Assembly (NCBI GenBank): GCA_002715545.1
Contig: PAZI01000005.1
Coordinates: 1-10,765, forward strand
DNA length: 10,765 nucleotides
Direction of reading: 5' to 3'
DNA from: Methanobacteriota archaeon
Lineage (GTDB): Archaea; Thermoplasmatota; Poseidoniia; Poseidoniales; SP79
The translations under genes and the position numbers were made by a program. The notes below the pieces were generated by a model, which ran no database searches, was not told the DNA's origin, and was given only the letters and a program-made list of their open reading frames with translations. Numbering within the stretch: the stretch's first letter is position 1; each line of letters opens with the position of its first letter. Shown here piece after piece: positions 7,037 to 10,765 of the stretch.

Positions 7037-7702
7037 ATGGCTCTGATCGATAGATGGCGTAGACAAGCCCCTTGGGTCGGGCTAGGACTAGCTGGAATCG
7101 GTGCTGGCCTACTCGGACCTATTGGAGGAATTGTAGGCATGCTTCCATGGACTGTAGGCAGTGCAGCATCTCCAAAGAATCCGAAATCAGACCATCCACT
7201 CCGACAACGCATCCTTCAGACCTTGGAAGGAAATCCAGGACTGGCTTACCGAGAACTGCAGGGCACCTTAGCAGCAGCAAATGGAACCCTTCGTCATCAT
7301 CTCGACGTGCTCATCGGTCGCGGTGACGTGACGGTGATGCCCGTAAATGGCAGAAGTTGTCATTTTGCTGGCCATCCAGCCCAAGCCTATGACCTGCGCG
7401 GAGTGTACGTCGGAGAGGAAGAAATGCGGCGAATCGTTGAGCAACATCCCCATGGCCTGAGTCTACTACAACGCCTCATCGTCGAATCACTCACTTCAGT
7501 CGATGATATTCGATCACAGGCCGATCTGGCACGCTCAATCGGGCGGAGTCGAACCAGCGTTCATTCGGCCATCAAAGTCCTGCGACGGCGAGGTATCGTA
7601 GATGTCAATCGATTGGCACTTGCACCGCACCTATGTGGTGATCGAAATCAGACACAACGTCCCATCGATTACGAATGGGATGATGAACGTCAAACCGCCT
7701 AA
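7037..7702 (+). CDS. Membrane-anchored protein with two winged-helix domains
   Basis: From 7037 this is a 221-residue protein. A short basic start (ALIDRWRRQ) leads into a glycine-rich hydrophobic segment at about 12-41, with G-x-x-x-G-like spacing. A Gly-Pro near residue 27 could make it one long helix or a tight hairpin. Two winged-helix domains follow. The first (about 53-113) has HPLRQRILQTL, a recognition helix with NGTLRHHLDVL and a wing ending in HFAG. The second (about 141-198) has RSQADLARSIGRSRTSV and IKVLRRRGIV. MarR/ArsR-like domains on a membrane anchor are known in archaea as candidate membrane-tethered regulators. The DNA-binding part must be cytoplasmic. It sits 2 nt after the HxlR stop and overlaps the next gene. 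The architecture is clear; signal and target are unknown. Confidence 0.82.
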   Translation: MALIDRWRRQAPWVGLGLAGIGAGLLGPIGGIVGMLPWTVGSAASPKNPKSDHPLRQRILQTLEGNPGLAYRELQGTLAAANGTLRHHLDVLIGRGDVTVMPVNGRSCHFAGHPAQAYDLRGVYVGEEEMRRIVEQHPHGLSLLQRLIVESLTSVDDIRSQADLARSIGRSRTSVHSAIKVLRRRGIVDVNRLALAPHLCGDRNQTQRPIDYEWDDERQTA

Positions 7703-8879
7703 TTTGTGGAAAATCCACCCAATAACTCAAAGCCATGCCTCCTCCCGGAAATCCATGCTGGATGTCTGGATTGATGAGCAGGCACTCGCACCCGGACTCA
7801 CAGACCCAGTTCGGCTCACTGAATGGATGCTAAACTCGCTCTGCCTCATTCGACGACGGTCCTCAAAAGAAGAAGAGAGTGTGACATCAACTCCTATTGG
7901 AAAGATGATGCTAGAATTCGCTTTGAGTCGACCGAATGAAGGGCTCGACCCCCGTGAAATGCTCGATACGCTTGGAGTATCAACAACAACGCTCCATCAT
8001 CTCCTCGGCCGACTTCGTAGTGCAAGGATTGTCACGCAAGCAGGAGGTTCTGAGCAGGGGCACAGATTTCATCGGTTGCGATTCGGCCACCTTCCAACAG
8101 CAGTTCTGGCAATGGCAGAAGAAGCACGCATGGTACTACGCCACAATCTGCTCACCCTCTTTGGAGAATGGAAACGCGAGGGGAGAGAGGTTAACCTGTC
8201 AGCCATGGAGCCTCAGCGACTTCACATACGTATTCGTGACCCCTCACCAACAGGTGTTCGACTTCAAGGTGAAGTGGTCATCAAGGACCTCGGATTATCA
8301 GGGGAACGTCCTGGAAAAGATGGGCGGGCAGAACGAGAGATCCTTCAAATCCTTGAGCGGATGATGGTGTCTGATATTCCGGTCACCATTGAGGAATGCA
8401 TGGAATTGACCGGGAGGTCTCGGGCTCGAGTAAACCTCCAACTTGTCCGCTTGCAACGCTCAGGGATGGTATGCAGAGCACCATTGTGGGAGCGATTAAC
8501 ACAATGCCTGATCGATGCCATCAATAGGCAGAGGCGGCGAAGGGGAGACGAATGGGTGGTCGACAAACGTCGACTAGGACGACTTGGAGAGGAGAAAGCA
8601 CGTCATCTACTCGAACAACTGGATGCTTCGACTGAAAACACGGACATGATTGAGGGAGCGATGACACAAGGTGGACCTGAGGAAGGGAGAATCCTGTTGA
8701 ATGTTCTCGGTGGACAAATACCAGACGGTTATTCTTTGGCAGGAAAAAATGCAGGGGAGGTCGCTGATCGAGCCCTCCACATGCTCGACTTATTCATTGC
8801 ACGACTTGGGCGTGCAGCAGAAAGAATTACGCTCGGGCTTCAGAAAGTGGCCCCGAAAGATGATCTTGAACGGTCCTGA
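7680..8879 (+). CDS. Large regulator with two winged-helix domains and an unassigned C-terminal region
   Basis: This protein has 399 residues if it starts at ATG 7680, which overlaps the preceding gene by 23 nt. ATGs at 7683 and 7755 are also possible, and no ribosome binding site decides. Two winged helices are visible. One is at about 71-134 (SRPNEGLDPREMLDTLGVS, then TTTLHHLLGRLRSARIV and a wing rich in His/Arg). The other is at about 217-269 (EREILQILERM, then TIEECMELTGRSRARVNLQLVRLQRSGMV). Between them lies a helical and strand region with a basic segment. After them come a basic helix (QRRRRGDEW) and about 90 residues of mostly helical sequence that I cannot place. The final codons overlap the convergent dihydrouridine synthase gene by 53 bp. 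It is probably a DNA-binding regulator, the last and largest of the cluster. No ligand or target is evident. Confidence 0.8.
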   Translation: MMNVKPPNLWKIHPITQSHASSRKSMLDVWIDEQALAPGLTDPVRLTEWMLNSLCLIRRRSSKEEESVTSTPIGKMMLEFALSRPNEGLDPREMLDTLGVSTTTLHHLLGRLRSARIVTQAGGSEQGHRFHRLRFGHLPTAVLAMAEEARMVLRHNLLTLFGEWKREGREVNLSAMEPQRLHIRIRDPSPTGVRLQGEVVIKDLGLSGERPGKDGRAEREILQILERMMVSDIPVTIEECMELTGRSRARVNLQLVRLQRSGMVCRAPLWERLTQCLIDAINRQRRRRGDEWVVDKRRLGRLGEEKARHLLEQLDASTENTDMIEGAMTQGGPEEGRILLNVLGGQIPDGYSLAGKNAGEVADRALHMLDLFIARLGRAAERITLGLQKVAPKDDLERS

Positions 8880-9876
8880 CCATTGCCTCAATGTCACCAC
8901 CAACGCGATGAAGAGCTTGGCGCACTGTCTTTCCGCCAGGTAATCCGCGTGTGAAATCGACAGCATGTCTTCGGAGCCATTTCACCCTGAGACAATCGAG
9001 TTCCTCACTGAGTTCAACGTACCTCGTGAAACCCCACGATTTGGCAGCCCGCTCCTCTTCAATCGATGCCTGTGACTCGGGCACCTCGCGCACGAGATGT
9101 GACCACGGTGGCGTACCTCCTGACCAACCGAGTCCCGTTTTGACCTGCCATAACACATGAGGTGCTCCGAGTGCAGCACGGCCGATCATCACGCCATCTG
9201 CACCAGTGGCATCCAAGCAAGCACGGGCGGAGGTTCCATCGACAACATCACCATTAGCGATGACTGGAATCGAAACAGCATCGACAACAGAGGCGATGAT
9301 CGACCAATCCGCACTACCCCGATAACGCTGCTTCAGTGTACGGCCGTGAACGCAAAGGCGAGAAGCTCCCACCCGTTCTAGACGCTCTGAAATCTGCACG
9401 ATGTTTCGATTCGCCTCATCAACACCGAGACGAAGTTTCACTGTCACGGGAATATCAACGGCATCGATGATTGCCGCAACAAGGTCAACGAGGCGATCTG
9501 GCTCGCCCATCAGAGCTGCACCAGCACACGCTCGTGTGACTTTGGGGGCAGGACAGCCGAAGTTCAGATCGATGATATCGGCCGTATATGCCAAGCGCTG
9601 AGCTGATGTGACCATTGCAGTCTTGTCACCTCCAAAGATCTGAGCAACAAAAGGTCGTTCACGTGGATCAGTCCGAACACGTTCCCACGACCGCGGTTGA
9701 TCCCGTGACAATGCCTCAGCACTTGTGAATTCAGTGACGGTCACATCGGCACCTAATTCAAGAGCAAGGAGACGGAATGGGAGATCTGTAACACCTGACA
9801 TCGGAGAGAGGTGAACATGGGGGGTGGACGGGATATTCGCCACAGGTCCCGTATCAGAATTGGGTTTCCCATTCAT
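8827..9876 (-). CDS. tRNA-dihydrouridine synthase (Dus family)
   Basis: This is an FMN-dependent enzyme that reduces uridine to dihydrouridine in tRNA, in the cytosol. From the ATG at 9876 it has 349 residues, a normal length. Family signatures run in order: SPMSGVTDLPFR (24-35), the substrate/FMN strand with AQIFGG (78-83), catalytic Cys in NFGCPAPKV (Cys108), the phosphate-binding VTVKLRLG (Lys147), CVHGRT (His177), VIANGDV (Asn208) and GVMIGRAALGAP. A helical C-terminal domain follows, ending in GGKTVRQALHRV and a final helix. The start is uncertain. ATGs at 9924, 9909, 9885 and 9876 all lie inside the uS2 gene, and a GTG at 9843 lies 10 nt past the uS2 stop. Cotranscription with uS2 is likely. 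Its 3' end runs 53 bp into the opposite-strand regulator gene. The position modified in tRNA is not readable. Confidence 0.92.
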   Translation of the reverse strand: MNGKPNSDTGPVANIPSTPHVHLSPMSGVTDLPFRLLALELGADVTVTEFTSAEALSRDQPRSWERVRTDPRERPFVAQIFGGDKTAMVTSAQRLAYTADIIDLNFGCPAPKVTRACAGAALMGEPDRLVDLVAAIIDAVDIPVTVKLRLGVDEANRNIVQISERLERVGASRLCVHGRTLKQRYRGSADWSIIASVVDAVSIPVIANGDVVDGTSARACLDATGADGVMIGRAALGAPHVLWQVKTGLGWSGGTPPWSHLVREVPESQASIEEERAAKSWGFTRYVELSEELDCLRVKWLRRHAVDFTRGLPGGKTVRQALHRVGGDIEAMVRTVQDHLSGPLSEARA

Positions 9877-10492
9877 CCAGTTCATGGAGTTCAGCCCAAG
9901 TTTCGTCATCCGAGATGGTTCCACGAGCCTTGTTCAGCTCACGAGCCAGAAGCCAGAAGAGAAGAGCCAACGAACGTCGACCCTTGTTGTTAGCTGGGAG
10001 AGCGACGTCAACGTTACGAAGCATGTTATTTGCGTCAACAAAGGCGGCAACAGGAAGACCTGTTCGAATTGCCTCATTGATGACCTGGCCATCGGCGGCA
10101 GGGTCTGTGACAAGGACGATTGAAGGCTCAATGAATTGCTTGAGACGAGGGTTCGTCAGAGAACCTGGGACAAATCGTCCTATTGAGGATAATGAATTCG
10201 TCGTCTCGGCGAATTTTCTGGCCGGAACTTGTCCAAAGGGACGTGCACAAGCGACGAGAATCTCCTGCGGCTCGTAACGTGCGAGGAATTGAGCAACCAC
10301 GCGGATGCGCCGATCGGTGTGCTCCCAATCCAGCATGTAGATCCCATCGGCCCTGACGTGAGAAATGAAACGAAGCATGTCAGCCGACTTCTGCGTCGTC
10401 CCCACATCGATGCCGTTCTCCTGATATACCGTCGGCGAGACGAGTGGAACGTAGGGTTCCTCTCCCTCCGCCGGTACTTCGGTCGCAGCCAT
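9854..10492 (-). CDS. rpsB: 30S ribosomal protein uS2 (archaeal)
   Basis: This is small-subunit ribosomal protein uS2 of the archaeal/eukaryotic (SA/p40) type, 212 residues. Conserved segments are visible: HVGT-like DVGTTQKSADML (29-40), DGIYMLDWEHTDRRIR (49-64), the VACARPFGQVPARKF stretch (80-94), GRFVPGSLTNP (105-115), VLVTDPAADGQVINEA (126-141), FVDANN (151-156) and ALPANNKGRRSLAL (164-177). The tail is acidic (DDETWAELHELDEWE). Met35 of a longer open frame is the true start: the extension is unlike uS2, overlaps the divergent gene, and crosses an AT-rich promoter-like box about 24 nt upstream of this ATG. No Shine-Dalgarno site is present, so translation is probably leaderless. The dihydrouridine synthase gene follows with overlap, so the two form a translation-linked pair. 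Confidence 0.95.
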   Translation of the reverse strand: MAATEVPAEGEEPYVPLVSPTVYQENGIDVGTTQKSADMLRFISHVRADGIYMLDWEHTDRRIRVVAQFLARYEPQEILVACARPFGQVPARKFAETTNSLSSIGRFVPGSLTNPRLKQFIEPSIVLVTDPAADGQVINEAIRTGLPVAAFVDANNMLRNVDVALPANNKGRRSLALLFWLLARELNKARGTISDDETWAELHELDEWETQF

Positions 10493-10510
10493 GCATCGTG
10501 GCGACCTACA

Positions 10511-10523
10511 GTTTATTGTTAAC
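10511..10523. promoter_or_regulatory. Probable shared TATA element between uS2 and the Cas4-like gene
   Basis: GTTTATTGTTAAC is the only AT-rich stretch in the 49-bp gap between the uS2 ATG (10492, minus) and the GTG at 10542 (plus). Its TTTATT core is centred near 10516, about 24 nt from the uS2 start and 26 nt from the GTG. Both distances fit an archaeal TATA box serving a leaderless mRNA, and the box reads as TTTATT on plus and AACAATAAAC on minus. The call rests on position and composition only. Confidence 0.5.
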
Positions 10524-10541
10524 CACTTCGCAACCAAGGAT

Positions 10542-10765
10542 GTGGCTAAGGAGGACGAGTCAAACACGTTGGCTACGGGCCTCCATCTTGACACCCTCCA
10601 GGGAACATGCCGAGAGAATGGGCTATGGGATGACGTACAAGGACATCGATTCCGAGCTTCAGCGTCAGATCTGGAGCGCTTCGTCTATTGCCCTCGGTCG
10701 TGGTTCCTGAATAAGATTGGAGTGAAGGCCGAAGGCAAGAGTGTGCAACAGGGTGTTGAATTACA
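10542..10765 (+). CDS. Probable Cas4/RecB-like PD-(D/E)XK nuclease (3' partial)
   Basis: The frame is open to the window end and gives 74 residues from a GTG at 10542. The stretch SASDLERFVYCPRSWFL resembles the N-terminus of Cas4/RecB-family nucleases, where a Cys-Pro-Arg motif follows a short helix and the Cys can ligate an iron-sulfur cluster. The following NKIGVKAEGKSVQQGVEL fits the turn before the G-x-x-x-H segment, but the catalytic residues are outside the window. An in-frame ATG at 10491 would add 17 residues but would overlap the uS2 start codon and span the promoter-like box, so I prefer GTG. No cas genes or repeats are seen nearby, so a general DNA-repair or unknown role is as likely as CRISPR adaptation. 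The frame is well supported; the family call is moderate because it rests on a short N-terminus. Confidence 0.6.
   Translation, partial: MAKEDESNTLATGLHLDTLQGTCRENGLWDDVQGHRFRASASDLERFVYCPRSWFLNKIGVKAEGKSVQQGVEL

Noticed and set aside
6516..9876. Three possible overlaps of exactly 23 nt (6516-6538, 7680-7702, 9854-9876)
   Set aside because: The equal length is curious, but each junction has alternative starts. For the first, the 6540 start has the better ribosome binding site. Coincidence is the simpler reading.
10493..10594. 34-residue N-terminal extension of uS2
   Set aside because: It is not part of uS2 in any archaeon I know, and it lies over the divergent gene and its promoter-like box.
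10444..10710. 88-codon plus-strand frame across the uS2 start
   Set aside because: It is antisense to uS2 codons and out of frame with the Cas4-like reading. Its translation is Arg/Trp-rich and resembles no family.

Overview
The window looks like a gene-dense piece of a planktonic euryarchaeal genome, most likely Marine Group II (Poseidoniales) or a relative. This is inference. It rests on an archaeal-type ribosomal protein uS2, an AK6/Fap7-type NTPase, a stand-alone Lrp/AsnC ligand-binding domain, archaeal winged-helix regulators, few Shine-Dalgarno sites, AT boxes spaced for leaderless transcripts, and a giant secreted Fn3/Ig-like protein with an Asp-rich tail. No RNA gene, IS element, CRISPR array or tRNA was found. 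Nearly every base is coding: the longest non-coding stretches are about 50 bp, and no gap reaches 300 bp.

Layout. (1) 1-1233 (+): an amidohydrolase of the MTA/SAH deaminase type, missing only its extreme N-terminus at the window edge. (2) 5416-1239 (-): a two-gene unit. An AK6/Fap7-type nucleotide kinase overlaps by ATGA a 1208-residue, membrane-anchored, multi-domain surface protein. That protein's cytoplasmic tail alternates Asp runs with Arg runs, and its gene ends 5 bp from the amidohydrolase stop. (3) 5471-8879 (+): a tight five-gene run containing a RAM-domain protein, an alpha-helical TPR-like protein, an HxlR-type regulator, a membrane-anchored double winged-helix protein and a ~400-residue double winged-helix protein. 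(4) 10492-8827 (-): ribosomal protein uS2, then a tRNA-dihydrouridine synthase whose 3' end overlaps the last regulator gene by 53 bp on the opposite strand. (5) 10542-end (+): the N-terminus of a probable Cas4/RecB-like nuclease, cut by the window edge.

How the parts fit. The two minus-strand groups are linked to translation (uS2, tRNA dihydrouridylation and, by family, small-subunit maturation by Fap7), apart from the surface protein. The plus-strand run is a regulator cluster with no enzyme: a possible small-molecule sensor domain, a helical scaffold and three winged-helix proteins, one of them at the membrane. It is the best candidate here for an undescribed system. Both divergent gene pairs are separated by about 50 bp with one AT-rich box at the midpoint, about 25-28 nt from each start. 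That arrangement suggests symmetric bidirectional promoters for leaderless mRNAs.
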